Notes: generated by a model not told the origin, from the letters alone. A stretch of DNA of 64,000 nucleotides from Denticeps clupeoides (GCF_900700375.1 NC_041717.1:19544090-19608089), one strand, 5' to 3'. Shown: positions 11,432-22,966, numbered from the stretch's first letter. Numbers and translations: made by a program.

Positions 11432-14400
11432 GTGTACTCACATTGTATAAAGTCATCTCTTGTCTTGGGCTCAGGATACAGCAAAATCTGAACATTTATT
11501 ACTGTGGCAAGAGAAAAAAAGGAAATAGATGAGGCTGCGGCTACAAGTATTCTGTTAATTCTAATGTTAATTCTATGTTTGTATAACTTTCATTGTTATA
11601 ACGAAATCCCATGTTAACAGGGTCCTTTAATACAGCCTCTGTTAGATTAAATACATTAACATCCCTAATGGAAATTTAACATTTGGCCTTTCTTTTTAAT
11701 CAACATTCAATTAAGATTGGGGCGGTGGTGGCCTAACAGATAAGGAAGCAGCCCGAGCCGCCAAGGTGCCACTGAGGTGCCACTGAGCAAAGCACCGTCC
11801 CCACAAACTGCTCCCCGGGCGCCTGTCATGGATGCCTACTGCTCACCAAGGGTGATGGTTAAATACAGAGGACACATTTCGATGTGTCACCGTGTGCTGC
11901 GCTGTCACTTCACTTTCACTTTTTTTACCTGCTGCAGAAACCCTGTTTATTTCCTGTTTGCTGAAATCTTCCAGTCGCTCCTTCAGATTAGAGACAGACT
12001 TTATTACAGGATCAAAAGACACATTTTGATTGACGGTGATGTTGGGGAGATCTTTAGATCCAGGAGGAGCACAGAGAGACGGGAACCTCTACAGAGACAA
12101 ACAGACAAGAGACGGAGAGTTGGACAGAGACTTTAAATACACTTTACTGGGGAGAAGTGAAGAGCAGCTCCATAGGAGAGAAGTTTGTGAGGGACGCCGC
12201 CTTCTGTAGATGATCAGAGAGCAGTGATGTTACCTGGAGGAAATGGATGTGGTCTTCTGTGTGTGAAAGCTGCTCCAGCTCAGCGTCTCTCCTCCTCAGA
12301 TCAATGATCTCCTGCTCCAGCAGCTCCAGGCGTCCTTCAGCCAGACTCAGTTCAGCCTTCTCCTGATCTCTGATCATCTTACACACCTCAGAGCGCATCT
12401 TCTCAATGGAGTGGATCATCTGAGTAAAGATCTTCTCACTGTCCATCACTGCTGCCTGTGCAGAGCGCTGTTAGGAGACACACAGAGAGGATGGGGTCCA
12501 TTTGAAGCAGCAGACCTTCACTCAGCTCCTACTGGGACCCCAGACAGCAGCCTGGTCCCCACAGTGTGGTGTCTCAGTGGGATTGAAAGTGTCCCAACAC
12601 TGAGTTCCTCACTAGCTGACTGGAGGAGAGACCTGACTGAGTCCTGAAATGTCTCTTCTCCTCATCTCACTTCTCACCTTGAGAGTCTCCACAGCCTCTC
12701 TCAGCTCCTGCAGCTCCTGCTCTTTCTCCACCAACAGCTTCTGTAGAAGAACAATACATTGCACTGAATTATATAAAAGTGCAGTCCAAAGGCACTGTCT
12801 CTTCAACCAAGAAAGACAAAGAGAATGAGGACAAAACTGATATACACACACAAAACTGTTGTTGCAGGACATTGTTGTTGCAATGTCCAATGCAAACTAC
12901 TGTCATGGTGCCCACTGCTCACCAAGGGTGATGGTTAAATACAGAGGACACGGTTCATTTACTTCCATACTTCACTTTATCCTCATACGACAAATACGAA
13001 ATATGTGTCTTGCATTGGATTCTTCAAAATGGCTCCATCTTGGTGTCAAATGTCATGTGGCTCAGGACGTGCCATCATGTGACGTGAGATGGTTTTAGCA
13101 GGGTTAATGTTTTGCTTTAATACAAAGCAGGAGAGGACCTACCAGACCCCTGTCATCAACAGGAGCCCAGTGGAGAGAGTGGACAGCTTCCGTTACCTCG
13201 GTGTTAACATCACGCAGGACCTGTCATGGTCCTGTCACATCAACACCGTGGTGAAAAAGACCCGGCAGCGTCTCTACCACCTCAGACGCCTGAGAGACTT
13301 CAGACTGCCCTCCAAGGTGCTCAGGAACTTCTACTCCTGCACCATAGAGAGCATCCTGACGGGAAATATCTCAACCTGTTTCGGGAACAGCACCATGCAG
13401 GACAGGCGAGCCCTACAGAGGGTGGTTCGATCAGCCGAACGAATCATCTGTACCAAGCTCCCTGACCTTCAATCTATCTACAGCAAACGGTGCTGCACCA
13501 GGGCCAGGAAGATAGTGAAGGACCTCACCCACCCCAACAATGGACTCTTCTCTCTGCTGCGATCAGGGAAGCGCTTTCGCTCCCTGAAGTCCAACACAGA
13601 GAGAATGAGGAGGAGCTTCTTCCCGCAGGCTGTCCAAGCTCTCAACATCAAGAGTACATAGAACTCATGCACTTTCACCTCCAATCACTCCGGACTCTTT
13701 TGCACAAAACCACTTTGCACAAAATCACTTTGCACAAAATGACTCTGCGCTTTTTAGGTCCTTACTGCTCTTTCTTTATGGCTCTTTCTTCTTTCTTTAA
13801 ACATTGTAAAAACTGTAACTCATTTGCACACCTTCACCCTACCAGTTACACATATTTTATGTTAAAGACGTAAAAGTGTAATACTTGGTTATGTTTGCAA
13901 TATTTGCATATTGGTTCACTGTTTACTTGCAACTTTTGCAATACTGTGGTCTGTAGCAGTTGCAGAAAGCATTTCACTGCACATCATACCGTGTATGACT
14001 GTGTATGTGACAAATAAAATTTGAATTTGAATTAATTTCATGCAGACAAGAACATCATGAAGTGAACACTAATATCAGTTTTAAAGCAGGTCAAAATAAT
14101 AATAATAATGTATAATGGCCAGTTTTGTCTACTTTATTGAAGCAGAATTGTTACCTTATTCCCCATTTTCACAGCTGGAGCAGAGACAGTATCGTGGTTT
14201 TTGTGGTCATCCATTGTACAATGAAAGCAGATCAGACTTTTATCCGTTCGGCAAAAGACCTCCAGCAACTTGTGATGCTGAGAGCAGATCTTCTCCTGCA
14301 GTTGTCCAGTAGCATCAGTCACCGTGTGTTTTCCTCCTGGATTTACTTCATTATGAACTTTGAAGTGAGTCTCACAGTAAGAGACCAGACACACCAGGCA

Positions 14401-14739
14401 GGACTTGACAGCTTTGACTTTTCTCCCAGTGCAGACGTCACACTCCACATCTCCAGGTCCAGCGTAACAGAGAGCAGGAGGAGCAGCTTGGAGTCTCGTC
14501 TTCTTCACGTTCTCCACCAGTTCAGCAATAAGAGGGTTTTTGAAGAGAACAGGTCTTGGTGTGAAGGTGTGTCTGCACTGTGGACAGCTGTAGACGCCCT
14601 TCTGGTCTTCCTCATCCCAGCAGTTCTTAATGCAGCTCATACAGTAATTATGTCCACAGTGAAGAGCCACTGGATCCTTCAGAAGTTCCTGGCACACTGT
14701 ACAAGTGACGGAATCCAGATTCGCGACCGTTCCTGACAT
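10307..14739 (-). CDS. finTRIM-type E3 ubiquitin ligase (RING, B-box, coiled coil, PRY-SPRY)
   Basis: Six exons on the minus strand: 14739-14155, 12740-12678, 12467-12234, 12088-11929, 11501-11442, 10857-10307. They give 1653 nt, 550 residues plus stop, with all phases consistent. The 234-bp and 60-bp exons match the known finTRIM exon plan. The RING is C3HC4 (C13, C16, C28, H30, C33, C36, C52, C55); two B-box-like zinc modules follow (CDVC... and CSQHHKLLEVFC...), then a coiled coil (exons 2-4), then the last exon encodes PRY-SPRY (LTLDPNTAYNQLSLSEEGR, YWEMEWSG, NRVGVYLDW). FinTRIMs are fish-expanded relatives of TRIM25/TRIM16 and are thought to act as antiviral ubiquitin ligases, with SPRY as the recognition surface; the target is unknown. 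The gene looks intact and stands alone here rather than in a tandem cluster. Intron 1 holds a LINE remnant; introns 4 and 5 hold SINEs and a microsatellite. Confidence 0.92.
10928..11128 (+). mobile_element. Full-length SINE-2
   Basis: The tRNA-like head has A-box TAGCCTAGTGGGTAA and B-box GGGTTCAAATCCC. The CTGAGCAAGACACTTAACCC core and the GATAAATGCTGTAAATGTAA tail follow. Located in finTRIM intron 5. Confidence 0.9.
11371..11436 (+). repeat. (TG)n microsatellite
   Basis: About 65 bp of TG repeat that ends 6 bp below the finTRIM 60-bp exon, on the donor side. Confidence 0.95.
11717..11920 (+). mobile_element. SINE-1 abutting a finTRIM splice donor
   Basis: Head TGGTGGCCTAACAGATAAGG, the family core and the CACTTCACTTTCACT tail are all present. 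The tail ends about 9 bp from exon 4 (low end 11929), so the gene's intron 4 begins with a donor followed almost at once by inverted SINE sequence. Confidence 0.85.
12898..12965 (+). mobile_element. SINE-1 fragment
   Basis: It matches only the GCCCACTGCTCACCAAGGGT and GATGGTTAAAT portion of the family. Confidence 0.65.
13089..14036 (+). mobile_element. 5'-truncated LINE (non-LTR retrotransposon) in finTRIM intron 1
   Basis: An open stretch (13089-13661) encodes the C-terminal end of a fish LINE ORF2: VDSFRYLGVNITQDLSW, LRRLRDFRLPSKVLRNFY, YSKRCCTRARKIVKDLTHP and a terminal SFFPQAVQALN. The 3' UTR follows and ends with AATAAAATTTGAATTTGAAT, a short-repeat tail typical of L2/CR1-Rex-type LINEs. 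The reverse transcriptase core is absent. Orientation is opposite to the host gene. Confidence 0.85.
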
Positions 14740-15603
14740 TTTGCTGCTTTAGTGAAACACACAGACCCAGACAGGGAGCAGCATGACTCGGCACTGTCGT
14801 CTACAAAGCCCACAGGGGGCGGGACTTCCTGCTTCTTTGTGGGTAATGTGGGGGGGCGTGGCCAGCTGTGCCTGGAATGAGTGAAACCATTATTATTTTT
14901 TAATAGAGCAGATTATCAGGTTATTGAGGTTTTTAAATGTGTATTTGTAATAAATATGTCCTGTTTTGTTCTGTGAGCATATAAAACATTTCAGAATAAA
15001 TAAAAAAACAGTTTGAGAAAAAAGCAGCAGAGTATTTTTGTGTGGCCAGAGCACCACACAATAGACAGAATGCCCTTTATTTTCACTATACGCATTTACG
15101 ATGAGATTAAAAGCAACTCCTTCAATGCAGACATGAAAGTAGTACAACAAAAACACCCAAAATGTACAAAAATACAAAATACTATAAGGATTCAGGAAAG
15201 TGACAGCACTATGTACATATGGGAAGAATGAATAACTGGGTAAGGTTTTATATACACTGTGTGTGTGTGTATGTGTGTTTCACATTCCGGGACCAAGCCT
15301 TCCCACGTCCCAGACCAGGACTGAGATCACCTCACTAAATAGGGAGACGCCTGGAGTGAGTAAAATTCAAAATACCAGTTCCGTTGATATTGAACATTTT
15401 AATAAGGTTGATGTTGAAGATCTCTGTTGTTCTCCATAAAAGAGGAGTTAAAGTCCCTTCTGATCGTCACAAGGGAGGGGTTAAAGTCCCTTCCGCTTTC
15501 TGCTTTTATGGGGTAAGAGTGCGCCCTTTTAGGAAATCCATACAAGTAAAGTATAGAGGAGGTGTTTTAGGATTTTGCCGCCGTGACAAGAGTAAAATCC
15601 AGT
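14740..15603. other. finTRIM upstream region and intergenic sequence
   Basis: The first 150 bp are likely the finTRIM 5' UTR and promoter. Two closely spaced GTTAAAGTCCCTTC phrases lie at about 15448 and 15480. No gene is recognised. Confidence 0.4.
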
Positions 15604-16066
15604 GTAGAGATATCAGTGTAGAGGTCTCCACAGCCACCACCGTAAAGGCTGAAGCTTCAGGGGTCTTCAGGTGGACCAGTGACATTATGATGGTCATGCA
15701 ATGTACACCATGGCACTGGACTATAACCTACTCTGCACTGTCCAGTACCTCCAAACATGCACAGATGCTCTTTACTGTACTTTGGACTTTTCCACCTCTA
15801 CAACTGTTGGACGTCTTGGACAAATCATCACCAGCTCTGCACTGATTACAATTACAGGCTAACCCTACCCTAAAAGGCCGCCCCACTATGTATCACTCCT
15901 TCCCAAGGTTTCTTCCTTTCTTTTTTTCTCTCTCCCAGAGTTTTTCCTTGTGTGTAGAAGGGGGTGGGGTGTCAAATGCAGGGACTGTCAAAAACCACTG
16001 AGACGTACTGTATGTTATTATGGGCTACATAAGAAATACATGTTGTTGTTGAATTGAGTCCACTAC
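15604..16066 (+). repeat. Dispersed R-repeat
   Basis: It runs from GTCTCCACAGCCACCACCGT to a TGTTGTTGTTGAATTG tail and includes CCACTATGTATCACTCCTTC and GTTTCTTCCTTTC, also found at 60.2-60.4 kb and, inverted, at 6.8-7.2 kb. The TTG-rich end suggests a 3' retroposon tail. Confidence 0.65.
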
Positions 16067-17353
16067 TATAGCCTTGTTGGGCTCACATAAGTCCACACAC
16101 AATGGGGTTTTACCGGATTTCTTCTGGACAACCCCTATTGGAGAATCCCATCTATTCTCTCAATCCCACCTCTACTGAATGCGGAGCAATGCAAATACAA
16201 ACACTTCAAAAAAGGCCAGCAGTTCGCTGAAAGACCCTGGCAAACTTCATTTACACTTGTATCCAAAGCAACAGGCATTTGTAGAGAACTATAGAACAAT
16301 GAACTGTTCACAATACATTTTTCAGACAAAGATAATACTTAATTTTCTTAATAAATTATATTTGTATTTAATTTTAAAAATTAACATTAATTTAAGTGCT
16401 TATTTTGAAAAATAACTACCGACAGTCCATACACAGAGGCATTTTGTATAGATTTGTCAAGAACTAAAGACATGAACTAACTATACATTATATTGTTTAT
16501 TTGACTATAATAAATATATTCGACTGTGAATTCAAACATGCATTTTGTTCAAACATTTTGTTCTTTGTCTAGCCAATCACAAAGCTGCGGGTAAGTGCCA
16601 ATCCTGGCACTGAAAATGGCGCCGTTGCTACTCGATTTGGACCAGTAACATGATTTGGACTGTGCATGCCTACAATTCAAGATTTGCACTACAGGTTTTG
16701 TATTTGAAAATCATTCTATCTTTGTAAAAAATTGCATACAAATACAGACACTTTGATGCATATTTCTGTTCAGAAATACAAATTGTTTTCAAACTCAAAA
16801 CAAACTTCTTTTTACACATACAAATTGAAATGTACGAATACAGTTATGTATGGCTCTATTCCATAGTGAACTTGCAAGAAAAACGTTTTTATACAAATAT
16901 TTTTTTTCTGTGATTCAAGCACAAAAATACCTGGCCATAATTAAATCCAAAATTAATTTAAAGGGAGAATATTATTTTAATCCATACATTTTTATTGATT
17001 TGAATTTTCATTGCAATGTGAGAATAAAAAAAATACAGTAATGTACGTCCATACCAATGCACACTTAGTGAAATGTGCATAAATAGATTTCATTTGCTGG
17101 TGCTTGTTCAGGGCTTGAAAAGTTAAAAAATATTGACATTTTTTTTCTTTCAGCTGCAAGCAATACAAAGCCACTTTAAAATGTTTCATATTATAGTAAT
17201 AATTCATTCATGGTATAATTTCTTATTATTTGTGAACCATAATGTCGCAGCATTTTAACTTTTTGAGGCGTAACACCTTTTACAACCCTAAAATGAGATT
17301 TACAGTTTTAAGGAAAACCAAGAGGTCATGCCAGAAGGGATAAATGTTATTTT
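16067..17353. other. AT-rich intergenic sequence
   Basis: No gene, RNA or recognisable repeat. Confidence 0.4.
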
Positions 17354-18625
17354 TAGAGGTGGGCATAGATTAATTTTCTTAATCTAGATTAATCTCACTG
17401 TAATCTTGGAATTTATCTAGATTAATCTAGAGCAAGCAAAATTAATCTAGATTCTAGATTTATTTACATTAATCTACATTAATCTAGATTTATTTACATT
17501 CATCTACATTCATCTAGATTAATCTAGTTTCTAGATTTATTTACATTCATCTACATTAATCTAGATTAAAATGGCTCATTTGAATTCTGCCGAAGGCATT
17601 CAGAATATGTGTGCTACCCAAATAATGACTAAAAGTAAGTCTTTGAGAGCGGGTTTCTAAAGCCAGGTGGCGCATTAGACCAGGGGCTCATCTCCTGTTT
17701 CCAAAATGCATCACAAACTGCTTGAGAAAGCTGTTCTACTATGATAATTGGTGATGAAAATAAATTATGTTCAATCAGATGTACTTGTGTTTACCAACTG
17801 TTTATTCAGTTAAATAGCTGCATCCATGTTACCACGTCACGTTTGATGCGGTAATTTCACAGTTCGAAGACTCGTTCTCGCCCCCTACAGTGCAATTCGG
17901 CTAGGTATACATCCACGCTAAAATATCAAGGTGAAAGTGATCATAGTGTAGCGGTTCTTCTTCTGCGTTGTGTAACTTTTTGATTCCGTTTCTTGAACCA
18001 CAAATGATGAGCTGACACCCAAGAGATTTTCTGTGCAAAGTGTATTCTGTACAAAAAGCAAGGTCGCGTCAGAACATCGCGTCACATGTCGCGTCTTTCT
18101 GCACCTCTCTCTCATAACTCACGCCATGTGTTCAAGAGAACTGAACATTAACATAAAGCATTCACAATTTACAATACTGCATTTCTGTACAAAAAGCAAG
18201 GTCGCTTCAGAACATCGCGTCTTTCTGCACCTCTCTCTACAATATACAGTATTAAAAGAACATAAAAAAAATATTCACAAAATAACACACATGCAAAATA
18301 TTCCTAATATGTACATAAATTAAAATGAAAGAAATAACATTTTGCACACAAACCCCACACACCTCACAACTCACGCCATGTGTCCAAGAGACCTGAACCG
18401 GGTCTCAAAAATAAATAAATAAGTCTTTAGGAAATAAGAAAATAAAAGACACAAGAAAGAAGAAATATAATTATAAATCTAGTGTAACCATTTAACTCCG
18501 GCACAATAGCTTGCGTAGTATAGACCCAGCTCCCAACCCAACTTTGTGAATAGATTAACGGCGATATTTTTTTTATCGCCGATAAGAGTCTCACGTTAAC
18601 GCAGCACGTTAACGGCCCACCACTA
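17354..18625. mobile_element. Non-autonomous hAT-type DNA transposon, 1272 bp
   Basis: The ends are inverted repeats TAGAGGTGGGC and TAGTGGTGGGC (read inward; 10 of 11 match). They are flanked by an exact 8-bp target duplication GTTATTTT at 17346-17353 and 18626-18633. The 8-bp duplication and end sequence point to the hAT superfamily. Near the left end is a degenerate repeat rich in ATTAATCTAGATT; near the right end is a TTAACG-rich block. Inside, a segment with CTGTACAAAAAGCAAGGTCG is duplicated at about 18048 and 18185. No transposase frame is present. Confidence 0.88.
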
Positions 18626-18633
18626 GTTATTTT

Positions 18634-19321
18634 ATTTTAATATTAGTTCATTCTGATGGTTAGACATGTCAGACAACTGAATAACAATTCATTTACATGA
18701 TTACTCGATTTTAAAATTTTTTTATTTGTTTCTATTAAATTGATTTTATAAGAGAGTATGCATATTGTAAGTCATAGGTCATGCAATAGTAGCATTAATA
18801 TCATAGTTTATAATTATTTATGAAGCATCACTTTGAAGTAAAGTACATAGTTATGAATTTCTTGTCATAATTCTTACCCCGATTTAGTCCCTAAATATCA
18901 AGAGGAGTAAAGAGACCCTACTTTGCAACTCCATGCAACATCATGTTTTGAGTTTACCATGCAAAACTGGAAAAAAAGTAGATTTGTTATCCATATGAGT
19001 TTTGGTCACCATCAAGGAATATATCATTCTTTCCAGACCTTCTCAGCATTCAGTCTCTTCCCCAGTGCAGCTTGATACTAATTTTTGACAAGAACTCTTC
19101 ACTTTTACCAATTCAGTGTGGAAGGTGATTATAATTCCACTTGTGACACAAAACCCTGGGTAAAATGGTAGTCATTCATGCTGATGTGTCTTGCCTGTGC
19201 CAGTTGCAAAAGAAATTAAATTGTTCTGATGATCAATTTAGTGTATGGTAACACCAATAAGTTGAGAGATTGTCTTTTCTTGATTGCTCTGAACATTCTT
19301 TGTTCAGGAAAATGATTCGTC
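18634..19321. other. Intergenic, nothing recognised
   Basis: AT-rich, no coding or repeat structure seen. Confidence 0.4.
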
Positions 19322-19327
19322 TTTATT
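19322..19327 (-). promoter_or_regulatory. Poly(A) signal of the RRM-GTPase gene
   Basis: AATAAA on the minus strand, about 95 bp beyond the stop codon at 19421. Confidence 0.65.
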
Positions 19328-19420
19328 TTTGTGGAGTATATAAATATCTGATAATCCTGATAATCCCTGATATGGATTAAAAAGTTATTGACAGTTGGTG
19401 AAACCAGGTTCAGGTGTCGT

Positions 19421-21134
19421 TTAGATTTTATATTCTGACCATAATTTCTTCACCCTGTCTTTACATCTCTTTGTAAAGCCAGGATTTGATGCACCTGAAG
19501 AATTCTCTTCTGTCCCAGGGATCTTGCCGTTTGCAACACTCTGCAACAACTGTGCTCTTTTAAGTACATCCTGTAACTCAGCAATGCGTTGCTTGTATCC
19601 AGGTTTGCACTCCGACTGTTCAGACTGAATCAGCATATCAATGTAATCTGGGGTGGTCAGTGGATCAGGCCGCAGTGCAATCTCCTTCAGACGTGCAAGA
19701 AGCTTGGTCAACGCAACGATCATTTCCAAAACGTCTAATTGAATGTCTTTATATTGCTCTTCCAGGTTCTGAACAATCTTCTCAGCATTCATCTTCTCTC
19801 CCATCGCATCTTCATATTGTTTTTTGAGATTTTCGTAGGTTCTCTTTTCTTTTACAAGTTCAATGTCAAATCGGTATCTCATGTTGTAATGGACGTTCCA
19901 AACGCATTTGCCAGGACATTGATCACAATATCCATTTGTATCCATGGCAGAACATGCACGTTTATCTGCATCATTGGGAATGAAGCAGGGATAGTGGCAG
20001 GTGTAATTGCACTCTATGCAGTTGGTGATGTATTTTCCTGAAGGAATGTCAACCTTTATTGTCTTTTGAATTTCTACTTCGTACTCGAAGTCTTTGTTTG
20101 CTTCAATGCAACTCTTATGCTGGTCCAGTGCTGCTCTTGTTGTCTTAATTTCGTCAAGTTTTCCAAGACCAAATCGGATCAGTTGTGGCAGCTGCTCCAC
20201 AGTCACCTCAAGACGTTTTCGCTCCTCAAGAACTTCTTTTGTCAGCTGCAGGCTCTGGGCTTCCATTTTTCCTAAATGGTCAAAGAATCTCTTCAGACTT
20301 GCCGTGCCCATTTTCCAGAACATTTGGTCAAAGTTATCTTCACCATCATCATCATCCTCTGACGCACCGTTTGTAGCGTAAAGTGCAGAGTTGTTGAATT
20401 TGAAGTGTAGAGTGGACTGGTCTGTTTTTTTTGCACAGGGAATGTCAGCAGCTTTGATGGACTCCAGCACTGGAGGGGCTTTCCCATCAGCAAAGGTGAT
20501 CATAGCAACAATGTTGTCTTCTATGTCCTTCCCAAAGATGGAGAGAATGGCTTGAAATATGTATTTCTGTGTGTGTGTGAGTCGGGCTAAGGCTGACTGA
20601 ACTACAAAGCACACAGCATCAATGGTCGGAAGACCATCTTTTTGTGTGAAGAACTCTCTGATTTTCTCAGTGAGCTCCTGGTCCTTTTTAATTCCTCTGG
20701 TGTCACCAAACCCGGGGGTATCAATGATTGTGAGGGAGAAGGGAACAACTGAATCTTTGGTGTGGTGGATCTGATAAGCGGTAACCTCTGAGGTCTGGCT
20801 CTCTGCCTGGGTCCTGTTGGTCTCTTCATCTATCAGTTTAAATCGAAACCCGTCTTCCCACTTCACCCCAAGAACATAGTTGATCATCCCGTTGACCAGA
20901 GTCGTCTTGCCTGATCAAGTGGCACCAAGAACCATGATGGTTTTACTTCTTGGGTTCTTTTTTGATGGTTTGAAGGAGTCCATCTTTCTAAACTGACCAT
21001 TCCCAGTTTGCTTCTGGTTTAGGCGGTAGATGGATGGATTTCCAGCTGTCAGTTTTGAGTAGTTGTCTGTGTCACTTTCAATTATCTTCGTTCTAAAAAT
21101 CAGATTGAAAAACGTAGGATAATTATAGCACTGC

Positions 21135-21177
<43 letters not shown>

Positions 21178-22966
21178 TTGAAGTGAAGTGAATTGAAGTG
21201 AAGTGATTGTCACATGTGATACACAGCAGCACAGGACAAGGTGCACACAGTGAAATTTGTCCTCTGCATTTCACCCATCACCCTTGTTTGTTTTATCTGT
21301 AACATTGGTACCTTTTTACATACAATATTCACATGTAACTACAATAATAATTTACCGGTGTTAATAAATTAGAAACGGTTCATCTTTTAACCTCTATTGT
21401 GCCATGCCTCTTTCTGCCAGGTAACATCAAGTTGGAGTGGTTTGAATACAGTGCTTTTGTGTGTAGAGAGAGAGTTTTTTTTACTCTGTTCTCCACAGTT
21501 TTTACACCCTGAGTGAGCAGTGGACACTATGACAGGCTCCCGGGGAGCAGTGTGTGGGGACGGTACTTTGCTCAGTGGCACCTCAGTGGCACCTTGGCGG
21601 ATCGGGATTCGAACCGGCAACCTTCTGATTACGGGGCCGCTTCCTTAACCACTAGGCCACCACTGCCCCAATGTATGTATACACCTACCTTCCCAGCTGC
21701 CAGTTATTTAGATGGAGAATATATATGTTATATATATTATGTTAAAGGTTGAAATGTGAAAGTGAAAAGTGAAAGATGAAAGTTATTTCACGCGACAGTG
21801 AAATGTGTCCTCTGCATTTAACCCATCACCCTTGGTGAGCAGTGGGCAGCCATGACAGGCGCTCGGGGAGCAGTGTGTGGGGACGGTGTTTTGCTCAGCG
21901 GCACCTCAGTTCCACCTTGGCGGATCAGGATTCAAACCACCAACCTCCCACTTCCTTATTTGCTTCTTTTCTGAAAGATGCTCTATGTAAATTGGGCACA
22001 GAATGGGGAGTTATCCAGGCCAAGGTGCCTGCCCACCACAGTGCGCGCCCACCAGAGGAAATGCAGAGGAATCCCACCAGAAACCCATGTGTCATATTTT
22101 GAGACAGAAATAAGAGACCTGATTTCTGTAGAGGAAGCTCCAACTTGGTCATTTGGCTCTATGAAAACAGATTACGAAGTTAAAGGGTGAATATCATTTG
22201 CACATTTATAATACCCAAATAATACATTCAGGGACTGATAATTAAATAAAACTCCTTAGACAAGTAACTTATTAAAATACTTTTGCCAGATTCTCCCTTG
22301 TTTGTATGTGGGTCCGTAGGCGAGTGCTTTGGTGAAGAGCTACAGTGCTGTACAGGCTCTGCTTTCTCCACTGTGATGCGCTTTCCACCAAAATTCTAAT
22401 GAGAAGAGAGCACACGTCTTACCTCTTCTACTTATTACAACATTTATCCGGTGTAAAATGTGTGTAAAATATAAAATATGGAGTGTACCTTCCCGTTCAT
22501 TTCCCAGATCGCATCTTTAGCGCTGGCCAAGCTTCTGTATGTCACCACTGCTTCACTTTCTGAAGTCACCTTATTTTTTTTCAGCAGCACTAACACAGTG
22601 AGATGAACATGTCAGAAACTTACAACACAGAAACAGGTACAAAGTTACATTTAGCTCTTCAGAAGACCCCACCAACAAAATTCCCCTCTCCAAGATACAG
22701 ATAACTAGTATGCCCTGCTGATGTGGTATGGCTAGTAGCACATTCATGAAGATTAAATTAATGCTTAATTTGTTTTACTATGGAAAGTTGACAAAACTAT
22801 TTGACTTGCCTTGAATTATTGCACCAAATTTTTGGAATTTGTTGTCAACAGCCTTTTCTGATGTTGACCAACTGAGCCCACGGATGCAGATTGCATGTTC
22901 GCCTGCCATCTGTACAGAACTGGGAGAAAAATGCACCTGTTTTGTTTTATTGTTGCCAAAATCCAT
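19421..22966 (-). CDS. RRM plus AIG1-type GTPase protein, with an in-frame TGA in the P-loop
   Basis: Five coding exons on the minus strand, with matching phases: 22966-22810, 22589-22489, 22395-22281, 22158-22119, 21092-19421 (694 codons before the stop). Exons 1-3 form an RNA-recognition motif (about residues 24-105): RNP2-like ICIRGLS, RNP1-like EAVVTYRSLASAKDAIWEM, then GGKRITVEK. The last exon begins with a linker and then an AIG1/GIMAP-like G domain: IMVLGAT-x-SGKTT (Walker A, about 193-201), DTPGFGD (G3, about 262) and a Cys-rich module (about 496-534: CIECNYTCHYPC ... CDQCPGKC), a coiled coil and a basic C-terminus. Codon 197, inside Walker A, is TGA (20917-20915) where GGA is expected. 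The rest of the frame is clean, so this is a very young pseudogene, a polymorphism or a base error. Intron 1 uses a GC donor (GCAAGT). The next in-frame Met (20887) would lack the P-loop. AIG1-type GTPases act in immune cells; the function of this fusion is unknown to me. Confidence 0.8.
21185..21670 (-). mobile_element. SINE-1 split by an inserted element
   Basis: The 3' half (21185-21283) and 5' half (21508-21668, with tRNA-like head) of one SINE-1 are separated by about 224 bp of a different repeat. Located in the last intron of the RRM-GTPase gene. Confidence 0.8.
21284..21507. mobile_element. LTR-like fossil piece nested in SINE-1
   Basis: A 0.22-kb segment starting TG and ending CA lies inside the SINE, with CCCT on both sides (possible 4-bp target duplication). 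Most of it matches 31.55-31.75 kb. This fits a short solo-LTR-like remnant, younger than the SINE it interrupts. No coding parts are present; the family is not identified. Confidence 0.45.
21772..21957 (-). mobile_element. SINE-1 copy
   Basis: Family core and tail with a partly eroded tRNA-like head, in the same intron as the split copy. Confidence 0.8.

Noticed and set aside
19739-20381. Plus-strand open frames opposite the GTPase exon
   Set aside because: They are shadows of the well-supported minus-strand coding exon and resemble no protein.
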